A DNA stretch of 64,000 nt from Desulfovibrio intestinalis (GCF_014202345.1 NZ_JACHGO010000004.1:310001-374000), one strand, 5' to 3'; counted from the first letter of the stretch, positions 55,203-64,000 are shown. Notes: a model not told the origin generated them from the letters alone. Made by a program: numbers and translations.

Positions 55203-56993
55203 ATGGACGGTTTAGATGATCTTATTGATGTGGCTGCGAGCAATGGTGGAAGCGCAAGGAGTATAGTTCTCCCAATATCGCGCTCGACACGAAACCATGA
55301 AAATACCCCCGCTGTGCGTAATAGATTCAATGGTGATACACAGTTGAACCCTTCACTGCTAAGAGGGCTTGGTTCTCAAAATGCTCAGACGATTGATCCA
55401 TTTTATGAATTGGAACGGGCCAATCGATTAATGAAGGAAGCCAAAGAGTATAAGAAAAACACTGAAGAGATCGAGCGCAGGCGCCGCATTGCTCGTAAGC
55501 AACGGTGCCTTAAAAGATCGGAGATCATACCGCTAGCACAGCAGGAATTGGATGCATCCTTCACATGTACCTTGCCAGGTGGTATTGTAGGCACTGCGCT
55601 CTATCTTTCTAAGATTACAGGTTTAGACCCTCTTGGCGTGGCCTTTTGCATCCTTGGAGCCACTTCAATTGCTACCTGGGGGCGAGTCACCGTCAAACTT
55701 TCGGAGACTTGGTCTGAGCCTGCCGTTGATATCCTGCTTCAAGCGTCCGGCTCTGGGACAAGAAAATCCTCGCTTGTGTCACATCTTCGTTCCCCATGTA
55801 ACCAGTTTTGTTCCAAAGCGAACGAAGGCTATGAGGAGCGCATCAAAAAAAATAATGAAAATGTACGGTTGACAAAAAACGCTGCAGGCATGCGCGCGAA
55901 AAAAATACTTATCTCGGCCATTGAAGAAAGTAGCGGCCATGCGCAGCAGGACGCGATTGAGATTTTGAAGGAAGCCATTGATGAGGCCACGGAATTTAAC
56001 CTAAAGCTATCGCAGGGTGTAACTGTCCATCCTCCAACGCAGTTATTAGTGGATAAGGGTACACCTTTTCAATTGGCTGCCACGCTTAGTGAACAGGGTG
56101 AGTGTCAAGGGTGCATCACAGCCGAAGGCAATATGATCGCCAGCAAGATGGTCAGCTCACCAGAAGCTGCAAATCTGTTTCTTCGGGGCCACACACAAGA
56201 ACCATACGTTTATGAAAACGCCAAAATGCGGATTGAGCTAGCCCACCCGGCGTTGCCAATGGTCAATCTGGTGCAGCCGATAGTGGCTAGTAATTTTTAT
56301 AGTAACGAAACCTTGAATGAAACTGGCGTAACAGCTCGTTTTGTGCCGTATTTTTACAAGGATGCAACACCTGACTCACAAGCTCCCAGCACTGAGGTGC
56401 CGATTGAAGCATACAATGTAAAAATAATACAGCTACTTCAGCTGTTCCATACTCAAGACAGGAATGCCCCACGCTATCAAGTTGGTGTAACACCCGAGGC
56501 ATTGACGCTCATTCACAGTTTTGAGGAAGAAGTCCGCAACGAAGTAATCTCAAGTATGCCTGAAGCTGCCGAGCCGTGGTTACGTAAAGCTCACGGACAG
56601 GCAGTACGCTTTGCGTGGGATATTCACGCATGGAATAGTGATCAACCGCATTTGTGCTCCATTGCCGAGGAAGAAATGCGGCAGGGGATCGCTCTCGTTC
56701 GTGCCAACTTTCCGCACGTCAGATACGCTTACGATCCGTGTGGATTAGTTGCGTACAGTGTTGCGCAAAAGATTCTTGAAAGCCTTTATCGTATCACGGA
56801 CCGTTGGGAGCAAGACAAACTTATAGATGACGGTATAGATTCGACGACCATACAGCAACGCATTGGCGTTAAGTCTAAAGAGGTCAATAACGCTTTACAG
56901 CTTCTTGGTCGCCATAATTATCTGGTTGTCTACGATGATGCGAGCAATAACCTTAAGATCGCACTACATCCATATTTCTATGATTGGAGATAA
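55203..56993 (+). CDS. DUF3987 / YfjI-family protein
   Basis: 596 aa. The central part shows a degenerate P-loop (ASGSGTRKSSLVSHL, about 181-195) in the position used by YfjI/DUF3987 proteins, preceded by the DPLGVAFCILGATSIATWGRVTVKL segment and followed by the PTQLLVDKGTPFQLAATLSEQGECQGC region typical of the family. The C-terminus (about 510-596) looks like a winged-helix. These proteins are found on satellite-like islands and are thought to act in replication, replacing a primase-helicase. AAAGGAG precedes the ATG. Confidence 0.82.
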   Translation: MDGLDDLIDVAASNGGSARSIVLPISRSTRNHENTPAVRNRFNGDTQLNPSLLRGLGSQNAQTIDPFYELERANRLMKEAKEYKKNTEEIERRRRIARKQRCLKRSEIIPLAQQELDASFTCTLPGGIVGTALYLSKITGLDPLGVAFCILGATSIATWGRVTVKLSETWSEPAVDILLQASGSGTRKSSLVSHLRSPCNQFCSKANEGYEERIKKNNENVRLTKNAAGMRAKKILISAIEESSGHAQQDAIEILKEAIDEATEFNLKLSQGVTVHPPTQLLVDKGTPFQLAATLSEQGECQGCITAEGNMIASKMVSSPEAANLFLRGHTQEPYVYENAKMRIELAHPALPMVNLVQPIVASNFYSNETLNETGVTARFVPYFYKDATPDSQAPSTEVPIEAYNVKIIQLLQLFHTQDRNAPRYQVGVTPEALTLIHSFEEEVRNEVISSMPEAAEPWLRKAHGQAVRFAWDIHAWNSDQPHLCSIAEEEMRQGIALVRANFPHVRYAYDPCGLVAYSVAQKILESLYRITDRWEQDKLIDDGIDSTTIQQRIGVKSKEVNNALQLLGRHNYLVVYDDASNNLKIALHPYFYDWR

Positions 56994-57538
56994 ACTTACA
57001 CTAAGGGCGGAAAATTCAATCAGAGGACGATAAAGGCGTCTAGGAAGTAACCCTAGACGCCTTTATCGTCTTCTTGAGTGTCCAAGGGAAGTTTTCGTTT
57101 CTTCCCCCGACAAGATTGAGCACTATGAGTAGGCACCATGCAATATTTCTAAACACACAATATAGGCTTATGGCGCTTAATTGTGCCAAGGGATTCATGT
57201 GAAGCACTTCAAAGACTCTCGGTGCAAATTGACGGGTGATGGCATGTCGATATGTTTTTCTAGAATGAACGGATTAAGCCATCCAAAGTGCAGAGCCCCA
57301 ATGATATGCAAAAGCTAATTCCCTCAAACTCATATACCCAATTAAGCTTGCTTGGCTTGAGGTTTTTAGCTTGACCGACCTGAATTACCTGCATCAACAG
57401 CGAAGGTATGATTGTAGTACTTATATAAGAACTATAGTTATTACATCTACACTACAACAATTTGCATAGTTATAAATACAAAAATCAACATGATATATGT
57501 GTAGAAAGATAGTGTATAAACATAAATAGGGAATTCAA
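56994..57538. other. AT-rich intergenic region with terminator
   Basis: 545 bp, low GC. It carries the terminator of the DUF3987 operon and the promoter area of the YagK/YfjJ-like gene. Nothing else identified; a candidate origin for the replication protein is possible but not seen. Confidence 0.4.
57026..57070 (+). terminator. Rho-independent terminator of the DUF3987 operon
   Basis: 19-bp perfect stem (gacgataaaggcgtctagg with its complement) around a 7-nt loop; the tail is T-rich (ttcttg). It lies 33 bp after the DUF3987 stop. Confidence 0.8.
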
Positions 57539-58162
57539 ATGCATAACATCAACTTTATAGAAAAGATATATGAAAATGACCATAGCCTGTATAGGCAAGC
57601 TATATATAACAATTTAGCAATACTCCTTACGGAGTACACGACGTCATTCAGCAAAACAATGGTTGTTCGTTTTGATGTCACTTACCCCAAAAGCTTTATG
57701 GCTGTTGAAGATAACAGCGACATGTCAGATCTCATGAAACTGCTTATTCAACAGTGTTCACGTAATGGGGTATCTCCAGCATATTTTTGGGTAAGAGAGC
57801 AATCTCTCAGAAGCGACAACCAACACTATCATTGCATGCTCTTACTCGATGGTAACAAGACTTGCTGGTACTATCCCTACATTGAACTAGCAGAAAAAAT
57901 GTGGGGCAGGATACTCAATGTGGATCCTAAAGGGCTGATCCACCATTGCGACAGGGATCCTGACGGCAACAGGCAAGCTAATGGCATTATCTTGCGCAGT
58001 GATGACCCCAAATACGAAAGCAAGATTGATACCGTTGTACGACAGGCAATGTACTTGGCAAAAGACCATACCAAGGGATTTTACAACGATGGTATTCGAG
58101 ATTTTGGCATGACTCGGATCAGCAGCATCTCTCAGCTTAGGAAAAAGTTCAGGAGCAACTAG
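57539..58162 (+). CDS. Inovirus-Gp2-like / YagK-YfjJ family protein
   Basis: 207 aa. It matches the YagK/YfjJ (DUF3296) and inovirus Gp2 family in its core: MVVRFDVTYPKSF, then SDNQHYHCMLLLDGNKTCWYY with an H-x-H (HUH-like) metal motif, and GIILRSDD and RQAMYLAKDHTKGF with the conserved aromatic-Lys. Such proteins are rolling-circle-type replication initiators in filamentous phages and satellites, though activity is unproven for YagK/YfjJ. The gene is AT-rich; AGGGA precedes the ATG. No filamentous-phage coat genes are seen beside it. Confidence 0.8.
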   Translation: MHNINFIEKIYENDHSLYRQAIYNNLAILLTEYTTSFSKTMVVRFDVTYPKSFMAVEDNSDMSDLMKLLIQQCSRNGVSPAYFWVREQSLRSDNQHYHCMLLLDGNKTCWYYPYIELAEKMWGRILNVDPKGLIHHCDRDPDGNRQANGIILRSDDPKYESKIDTVVRQAMYLAKDHTKGFYNDGIRDFGMTRISSISQLRKKFRSN

Positions 58163-58410
58163 ATGTTCTGAGCAGGGAATTCACCTTATCTGCCCACATG
58201 CTATCCGCGGTTGTTTAGCAAAAATCCAGCTCTGAGTTAGAATGTTTCGTTAGCGATGCAATGCTGTTGAACACAAGAGCGCGTGCCCATGTCATATGCA
58301 AAAAACCAGCTTTATTGATTTCATAGCAGGGATAGAGTAACAAATTTAACATTACGTAAATGCAGTTATATAAAAAGCTCAAACTGGTACAAACATACGC
58401 CGGAGTATGC

Positions 58411-60369
58411 ATGTTCTTGAACGACCAGGAAACGGCTACAGACCTTCTCCACTATGAGGCGATTGCTCAAACCATTGTTAGTTTGATCCTCAATACACCG
58501 AAGGCTCCGATGACCATTGGCGTACATGGTGATTGGGGGGCTGGTAAATCGAGCGTTCTCAAAATGATTGAGGGCGAGTTGGCTGGGGAAAATCGCGTCT
58601 TATGTCTCTGGTTCAATGGTTGGGCGTTTGAGGGGTTCGAAGATGCGAAAATCGTTGTCATTGAAACGATTGTCGAAGAGCTCAGGCGGGCTCGCCCGGC
58701 CTCAACCAAGGTCGCTGAAGCTGCAAAGAAGGTGCTAAAGCGGATTGATTGGCTTAAGCTCGTCCAAAAGGCTGGAGGGTATGCATTTACAGTTGCCACA
58801 GGCATTCCCACGTTTGGTCAGATGAATGATTTTTGTGACTTTGTCACTTCTTTTGCATCTAAAGTGCAGGCAGGCGTCTCTGCGAGTGATTTTGAAGAAG
58901 CAGCTAAAAAGGCTAGCGAATTCATTAAAGAAACTCCAAGTGGCAGTGGCAACCTCTCCGAGCACATTCACGCCTTTCGTAATGATTTCAAAATTCTTCT
59001 CGAATCAGCAGACATTGACCAGCTTGTAGTCATTGTGGATGACCTTGACCGCTGCCTTCCCAAGACAGCTATCGCAACTCTTGAAGCAATCCGCATGTTC
59101 CTCTTTGTCGATCATACTGCATTCATCATCGGTGCAGACGAAATGATGATAGAATACGCTGTCCGCGAGCATTTCCCAGACTTGCCGCCAAGTTCCGGCC
59201 CTGTCAGCTACGCTAGAAATTACCTCGAAAAATTGATCCAAGTACCATTTCGTATACCAGCCCTAGGGGCAGCCGAAACCCGGATCTATGTGGCGCTCCT
59301 GATTGCCGAGAGTGTTTTGGGGCCAACCGATGCACGTTTTGTCCGACTTCTTAGTGCGGCACGTGAGGATATGAAGAAACCATGGGCAAGCCGAGGGCTT
59401 GACCAGCGTGCCGTTGAGGCTGCGCTACAGGGTGATGTGCCGCAAGAAATAGCGTTTGCCCAGACAATGAGCGCACATGTCACGAGCATTTTGAGCGAAG
59501 GAAGTCGAGGCAATCCCCGCCAGATTAAGCGTTTTCTCAACTCAATGATGCTTCGGCAAGCCATCGCGGCCGCCCGTGGGTTTGGTGCGGAAATTAAAAG
59601 GCCTGTGTTAGCGAAAATTATGCTTGCGGAACGCTTCAAACCCGAATTCTATGAACAAATCGCTCGCCTAGCTGCAAATCACGCCGAAGGCAAACCAGAG
59701 GTTATGCGCGCGTTTGAGACGTATGTGCGGCCTGTTCGTCCATCAGAAGGAGGTGAGGGCCGCAGGGCTGTTGAGAAAAAAGAGCACCATGGGGCGAATT
59801 CTGCCCCATCGCTCCCGCCCGAAGTGGCTGAATGGGAGAAAAGTGATTGGGTGAAGGGGTGGGCGATGATTGACCCACCCCTTGGTGATGTTGACCTTCG
59901 CCCATATGTCTTTGTTACGCGAGACAAGCGGACTTCTCTCGGTGGGTTTGTGACGAACAGTCACTTGGAACAGCTTGTTGATGTATTGATGGGGCCGCAG
60001 ATGGCCGTCAGTGGTGCCGCGCAGGAGGTGGGAAAACTTATTGGCCCCGACCAGGAAGAAGTATTCGAGGCGATCCGAGGACGTATCCTCCAAGAAGACA
60101 ATTTCAAGGCGAAGCCAAAGGGAGTCGATGGTCTTGTGCTGTTAGTGAAAAAGCACCCGGTGCTACAGCGACGTCTTCTCACGTTCATTAGGGAACTGCC
60201 GACGGATAAATCTGGGGCTTGGGCAGCGTCCAGTTGGTTGAGTTGTCTCTCAGATTCCGTTACCCGTATTGAATATTATTCAATCCTAGAGGAATGGAGC
60301 AATTTAGAAGATAACAAGGCACTTCAAAAATCTGCGCAAGGGATGCTAAAGCTCAAGGAGGGAAGGTAA
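58411..60369 (+). CDS. qatA: QatA: KAP-family P-loop NTPase of the Qat antiphage system
   Basis: 652 aa ATPase of the KAP family. Walker A GDWGAGKSSVL is at about residues 40-50 and Walker B VIVDDLDRCLP near 205-215; the segment ENRVLCLWFNGWAFEGFED after Walker A is the KAP signature. First gene of qatABCD, a defence operon against phages. ATG 58411 has CGGAG upstream and gives a KAP-like N-terminus. The next gene starts 3 bp after its stop, behind a GGAGGGAAGG Shine-Dalgarno. How the system kills or blocks phage is not known to me in detail. Confidence 0.92.
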   Translation: MFLNDQETATDLLHYEAIAQTIVSLILNTPKAPMTIGVHGDWGAGKSSVLKMIEGELAGENRVLCLWFNGWAFEGFEDAKIVVIETIVEELRRARPASTKVAEAAKKVLKRIDWLKLVQKAGGYAFTVATGIPTFGQMNDFCDFVTSFASKVQAGVSASDFEEAAKKASEFIKETPSGSGNLSEHIHAFRNDFKILLESADIDQLVVIVDDLDRCLPKTAIATLEAIRMFLFVDHTAFIIGADEMMIEYAVREHFPDLPPSSGPVSYARNYLEKLIQVPFRIPALGAAETRIYVALLIAESVLGPTDARFVRLLSAAREDMKKPWASRGLDQRAVEAALQGDVPQEIAFAQTMSAHVTSILSEGSRGNPRQIKRFLNSMMLRQAIAAARGFGAEIKRPVLAKIMLAERFKPEFYEQIARLAANHAEGKPEVMRAFETYVRPVRPSEGGEGRRAVEKKEHHGANSAPSLPPEVAEWEKSDWVKGWAMIDPPLGDVDLRPYVFVTRDKRTSLGGFVTNSHLEQLVDVLMGPQMAVSGAAQEVGKLIGPDQEEVFEAIRGRILQEDNFKAKPKGVDGLVLLVKKHPVLQRRLLTFIRELPTDKSGAWAASSWLSCLSDSVTRIEYYSILEEWSNLEDNKALQKSAQGMLKLKEGR

Positions 60370-60372
60370 AGA

Positions 60373-61257
60373 ATGGGTACATCGAAATGCTACGGTGGGC
60401 CGTCGAATGGGCTTATCCCTCCCTTTGTTGATGATCCGCAGCCATCTCTGGTGCCTCAAAGCCCAACTGGACAGCCGAGTCTTCCCGGCGACCCAGCCTT
60501 GCCGGTATCTTATCCAACCCAACCTCAGATTCCAAACACAACACCACAAACCCCGCCCCGCCTCCCTGATACTGATGGAGCCGGTAAACTGCGCGGGGCA
60601 CGCAGTGCTTTTTCGCGCTATTGCAGATCGGGTGATCGAGCGATCCTCGGGCGAGCTCTCTCAAATTATGTACGTAAAGGGACTGGAGGAGCACGAAACG
60701 CTGTCCATCGGATGTCCTCACCCCGCGCAACCGCCCGGGCAATGCTTCAGGTCATCCGTGATTTCGAACGAAATGGATCAGCGGAAACTCTGCGCCAACT
60801 CAATATTCCTGAGCTCATCGGGCGCCCTGCGGTGGATACATTTATCGCAATTTTTGAGGTTCTTTGCCCCCCAGGTGGCACTATTGACCAATCCATCACG
60901 CGTGAAGCCATGCAGGAGTCCATCGGCGATATGGCCGAGGCTGGCGTAGGGGGGATTGACGCCATAACCTCGGAACAACTGAAGGATTTTTTCCTTAATT
61001 TTGTTGCCAGATCTATTGAAGGACGCGTCATGGCCGACATCGGAGGTCGTGCGATTTCGCTTCCCGAGGATGTCTCGGCTGTGGAGTATGCACAAGAACA
61101 ACTTCACGACTTTGTTTCTGGTGCAACGCGAGGGATGCTGTCGGGGCGTCTTGACTCCCTAGAGCATTTGTCAGATCGAGACATCGCAGCTGTTGTTGAT
61201 GAAATATATGAAACGGCGTTCGAACTTGTTGCCGCCGCAGGGGAGGCGCAGAGATGA
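60373..61257 (+). CDS. qatB: QatB
   Basis: 294 aa. QatB proteins share an N-terminus of the form M-G-T-S followed by a GGPS stretch and Pro-rich linker, all present here: MGTSKCYGGPSNG, then a disordered Pro/Gln-rich segment (about 20-65), then a helical domain (about 75-294). Gly at position 2 would become the N-terminus after Met removal, which may matter because QatC-type enzymes are thought to modify protein N-termini. Identified mainly by its place between qatA and qatC plus this N-terminus. It overlaps qatC by 4 nt. Confidence 0.88.
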   Translation: MGTSKCYGGPSNGLIPPFVDDPQPSLVPQSPTGQPSLPGDPALPVSYPTQPQIPNTTPQTPPRLPDTDGAGKLRGARSAFSRYCRSGDRAILGRALSNYVRKGTGGARNAVHRMSSPRATARAMLQVIRDFERNGSAETLRQLNIPELIGRPAVDTFIAIFEVLCPPGGTIDQSITREAMQESIGDMAEAGVGGIDAITSEQLKDFFLNFVARSIEGRVMADIGGRAISLPEDVSAVEYAQEQLHDFVSGATRGMLSGRLDSLEHLSDRDIAAVVDEIYETAFELVAAAGEAQR

Positions 61258-62624
61258 GGCATCACAATATCATTGCCCGGCTCGGGCCTAGTGATACAGG
61301 AAAAATTGAGATGTCAAGTCCCAATACGTACACGACGGATATCCAATTTATCGCTAACTCTGGCCTGTGTTTTGGACTAAGCAACGTGTTACGCCAACTC
61401 CGAGAGTTGGGGTTGCGACCTTCAGAAACATCCGTAGATTTGGTATTGCTCGCTGCCGCGATCACCGCGGCTGATACCCGTATCTCACGGGCGGCTGATG
61501 CACAGGATGCATGGACGAGAAAGATTGATATTCACGTGCCCGTCCAAGATCCTGAGCGATGGATTACTCAAGGGTCTCTCATCAACAAGATGTTGAGATT
61601 TCTGACAGGAGATCGGTGGCATATTCACTTTCGTCCTCGTCCCCCTGAAGTTGGCACGCTGGCAGCTCCCCCAAGTATTCTCCCCTTAGCAACTCCCTCC
61701 TCGGTTTGCCTATTTTCAGGAGGACTAGATAGTTTCATAGGTGCAATAGACCTTATTGCCTCCGGCGAAAGCCCCATACTGGTGAGCCACTATGGAGACA
61801 ATCTTACTCCTGGATATCAGGACCACTGTGCACATGTCTTGAAGCAACATTACCACAGCAAAACAATACATCGTATCCAAGCTAGGGTTATCTTCCCGAC
61901 CAATACCATTGCAGCCAGATTTGTAGAAAATTCACAGCGTGGTCGTTCTTTTCTGTTCTTTGCCCTAGCTTCGCTGACCGCGGATGCTATCGGTAATGAC
62001 ATGACCGTGTACGTGCCCGAAAATGGTCTAATTTCACTCAATGTACCGCTAGACCGCCTTCGCCTCGGTGCCCTTAGTACCCGAACAACACATCCCTATT
62101 ACATGGCTCGGTTTGACGAACTCTTGAGTGGACTTGGGCTTCGAATTCGCCTTGTGAACCCTTATGCGTTTCTAACTAAGGGGCAAATGGCCAAAGCCTG
62201 TGCGGACCTCCCGTTCCTTCAACGAGAAGCCAAGTATACCATGTCTTGCTCCTCGCCAGGAGGTCGCCGTTATGACCCAGACCCCAGGCAGCGCGATCCA
62301 AAACACTGCGGGCGCTGTGTACCTTGTTTGATCCGTCGTGCTGCAATCCTTGAAGCTTGGGGAGTTGATGACACCCCATACCGCATCCCCGACTTGAGGG
62401 GGCAAATTCTTAATACTAAAATGGCGGAAGGAGAACATGTGCGCTCATTCCAATTTCTATTGTCTAGACTCATTCGGAAGCCGAGTCGGGCCAGGCTGGA
62501 CATCCTTCGTCCTGGCCCCTTAACGGATCACCTAGACAAACTTGCTTCTTACGAAGCTGTCTACCTTGCAGGAATGCAGGAGGTTGGCCGATTGTTAGAA
62601 GGTGTTGTTGCGAGGCCGCTGTGA
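61254..62624 (+). CDS. qatC: QatC: QueC-like (7-cyano-7-deazaguanine synthase-like) protein
   Basis: 456 aa. PP-loop ATP pyrophosphatase motif SGGLDS at residues 155-160 and a C-terminal zinc-site set of four cysteines (MSCSS plus CGRCVPC, about 331-357), as in QueC. An N-terminal 145-residue extension is absent from true QueC. The core enzyme family turns 7-carboxy-7-deazaguanine into preQ0; the defence version is thought to act on a protein. It overlaps qatB by ATGA and qatD by GTGA, so the four genes are translated as one unit. Confidence 0.93.
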   Translation: MRHHNIIARLGPSDTGKIEMSSPNTYTTDIQFIANSGLCFGLSNVLRQLRELGLRPSETSVDLVLLAAAITAADTRISRAADAQDAWTRKIDIHVPVQDPERWITQGSLINKMLRFLTGDRWHIHFRPRPPEVGTLAAPPSILPLATPSSVCLFSGGLDSFIGAIDLIASGESPILVSHYGDNLTPGYQDHCAHVLKQHYHSKTIHRIQARVIFPTNTIAARFVENSQRGRSFLFFALASLTADAIGNDMTVYVPENGLISLNVPLDRLRLGALSTRTTHPYYMARFDELLSGLGLRIRLVNPYAFLTKGQMAKACADLPFLQREAKYTMSCSSPGGRRYDPDPRQRDPKHCGRCVPCLIRRAAILEAWGVDDTPYRIPDLRGQILNTKMAEGEHVRSFQFLLSRLIRKPSRARLDILRPGPLTDHLDKLASYEAVYLAGMQEVGRLLEGVVARPL

Positions 62625-63421
62625 ACGAACGAGACAGCCAAAAATCCTACTGGGTGGACTTTCACTGCCACCTCGACCTGTACCAAGGCCATGCAGAGTT
62701 AATTGCAGAATGTGATCGAGAAAAAGTGTCCACGCTTGCAGTTACAACCACGCCGAAGGCGTGGGCACGGAACTGTGAACTGGCAGCACACGCCACGCAT
62801 GTTCGTGTCGCATTGGGCCTTCACCCGCAGCTCGTTGCCGAACGGGCAAACGAGATAGCTCTATTTGAGCAGTATCTGGCAGGCGCGCGTTACGTAGGTG
62901 AGATCGGGCTTGACGCTGGTCCTCGGTTCTATCGCAGTTTACCCGACCAAGAGCGTATATTCGAGAGAATCCTTCGTGCGTGTGCTGAACAGGGTGGGAA
63001 AATTCTCTCTGTGCATAGCACTAGAGCTGTCGGGAAAGTGCTTACCTATATTGAGAGAGTTCTACCTCCAAATAAGGGGCGAGTTGTTCTGCACTGGTTC
63101 ACCGGATCTATAGCTGAGGCTAGACGAGCCGCCGCTTGGGGCTGTTATTTCTCTATCAACAAGGAAATGCTCAACTCGCCGAAGCATAGTCAACTCATAG
63201 CTAAGCTACCCGGTGATCGACTTCTTACGGAGACGGATGGACCATTTGTCCTTGTCCAAGGAAAGCCAATCCGCCCGCGCGAAATCACCACCACCGTTTC
63301 GCAACTTGCTAAGCTCCGTGAAACTACCGAAGACGAGATGAGGAAGGCTATTCTTGGCAACCTCAACACATTACTCACCAATGATATAGACAGATCTCGC
63401 AGTGAAGTGGCGAATATCTAG
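62621..63421 (+). CDS. qatD: QatD: TatD-like metal-dependent nuclease/hydrolase
   Basis: 266 aa amidohydrolase of the TatD family. Metal ligands are all present: H15 and H17 (FHCHLD), E94 (GEIGLD), H132 (SVHST), H158 (VLHWF) and D206 (LTETDGPF). GTG start at 62621 overlaps the qatC stop by 4 nt. TatD proteins are Mg-dependent DNases; in Qat its target is presumed to be nucleic acid or a modified product. The stop is followed by a possible small gene after 8 bp. Confidence 0.93.
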   Translation: MNERDSQKSYWVDFHCHLDLYQGHAELIAECDREKVSTLAVTTTPKAWARNCELAAHATHVRVALGLHPQLVAERANEIALFEQYLAGARYVGEIGLDAGPRFYRSLPDQERIFERILRACAEQGGKILSVHSTRAVGKVLTYIERVLPPNKGRVVLHWFTGSIAEARRAAAWGCYFSINKEMLNSPKHSQLIAKLPGDRLLTETDGPFVLVQGKPIRPREITTTVSQLAKLRETTEDEMRKAILGNLNTLLTNDIDRSRSEVANI

Positions 63422-63429
63422 GGAGTTAC

Positions 63430-63639
63430 TTGTATGCTCCGTTCGTTGTTCCGAAGTTCGATATGCGAAAGTATCTTGAGTTTGTTCTTATTGACTCAGC
63501 TATCCGAAATAATCTGAAATGGTGTGCTCGGTTTTATAAAATAGCTCTCACGCCTACACCAATTGAGGAAATTATCTCTGCTATCTTGAGGGTACTGCAA
63601 ACTAAAAAGAGGGGAATATGGGCTTTTTTGACTATTTGA
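63430..63639 (+). CDS. Possible small protein after qatD
   Basis: 69 aa from a TTG start with GGAG four bases upstream, 8 bp after the qatD stop; ATG 63463 is an alternative. Composition is protein-like (for example DMRKYLEFVLIDSAIRNN and IEEIISAILRVLQ) but no family is recognised and the start codon is weak. It overlaps the next gene by 22 nt in another frame, so at least one of the two could be spurious. Confidence 0.3.
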   Translation: MYAPFVVPKFDMRKYLEFVLIDSAIRNNLKWCARFYKIALTPTPIEEIISAILRVLQTKKRGIWAFLTI

Positions 63640-64000
63640 CTGGCGGGAATGCAAAGGTTGCGGCCAATACATTGGCTGACATTCATTACACATGTAATGG
63701 CGAATATTGGGGTACATATACGCTAGTGCTCTCGGCCATTTTAAACCAGGCCATTCAGAATCCGAACAACAAGACAGTAATAGCCATGGAAATGGTGCGT
63801 AGGAATGAAATTCTGAACTATACAGATCTCGCCGTCCTAAACCTGAATTTAAATGTAGCCCCGGCGGGTATGAGTTATGCTGCTACCTACAGTGATTTCA
63901 GTCAAAACATTATAAAGTACTTGATCAGAAGGAATATCCTGATGCAGTTTATCTCTGGTGACAATAGGCATTTGACGAGAGATTTTGTAAGTTCTTTGGC
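63618..64000 (+). CDS. Unknown protein, truncated at the window end
   Basis: 127 codons are open from ATG 63618 (GAGGGGA upstream) with no stop before 64000, so the 3' end lies outside the window. The product starts MGFFDYLTGGNAKVAAN and is soluble and helical in appearance; no family is recognised. It follows the Qat operon on the same strand and may be cargo of the same island. Confidence 0.65.
   Translation, partial: MGFFDYLTGGNAKVAANTLADIHYTCNGEYWGTYTLVLSAILNQAIQNPNNKTVIAMEMVRRNEILNYTDLAVLNLNLNVAPAGMSYAATYSDFSQNIIKYLIRRNILMQFISGDNRHLTRDFVSSL

Larger units (their letters stand above)
51389..64000 (+). mobile_element. Integrative genomic island (left part, continues beyond window)
   Basis: Bounded on the left by a tRNA-Arg 3' remnant and the tyrosine integrase. 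GC content is visibly lower than in the core, particularly 52750-54070 and 56990-57600. It carries regulator, replication-like and antiphage genes with no structural phage genes so far, which fits a satellite-like or defence island. The right boundary is not in the window. Confidence 0.85.

Noticed and set aside
51389-64000. Complete prophage
   Set aside because: No capsid, tail, portal or lysis gene is visible in the part of the island present.

Overview
The window reads as about 51 kb of core chromosome followed by the left part of an integrated genetic element. Gene families, GC-rich coding style and a DVU0298-type HEAT-repeat protein suggest a Desulfovibrio-like sulfate-reducing deltaproteobacterium (Desulfobacterota). 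That assignment is inference, because no rRNA gene is present.

Core region (1-51388). Signalling genes are a dCache chemoreceptor (190-2205), a CBS-PAS sigma-54 activator (2845-4569), a dCache-HAMP-GGDEF diguanylate cyclase (20820-22469), CheV (25316-26272) and a second chemoreceptor (48027-49790). Metabolic genes are an SSS-family symporter with an OsmC protein, a GcvH-LpdA pair, a four-gene 2-oxoacid:ferredoxin oxidoreductase (9623-12309), cysK, gap, fba, and the two carboxynorspermidine-pathway enzymes (37467-41142). Housekeeping genes are queA, coaBC, surE, a YhaM-type nuclease, tmk, dgt and adjacent tRNA-Val(CAC) and tRNA-Asp(GTC) genes. A lysine exporter of the LysO family is split over two overlapping genes. 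Many genes end at clear Rho-independent terminators, several of them shared by convergent pairs.

Intergenic structure. A dispersed hairpin-bearing repeat starting TAGAGCAGATTAAC occurs at least six times, and two copies supply the stop codon of the gene beside them. A perfect 52-bp palindrome lies downstream of the sigma-54 activator. A GC-rich imperfect inverted repeat brackets a 1.2-kb block between the two polyamine genes.

Island (about 51389 to beyond 64000). A 3' remnant of tRNA-Arg(CCG) followed by a tyrosine integrase marks one end of an integrative element; the intact tRNA should lie at the far end, outside the window. Its cargo is a gene coupled to the integrase, an AlpA-like regulator, two small unknowns, a DUF3987/YfjI-like protein, an inovirus-Gp2-like (YagK/YfjJ) protein, and a complete qatABCD antiphage operon: KAP ATPase, QatB, QueC-like QatC and TatD-like QatD. 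A possible small gene and a truncated unknown gene follow. The layout resembles a satellite-type element carrying a defence cargo.
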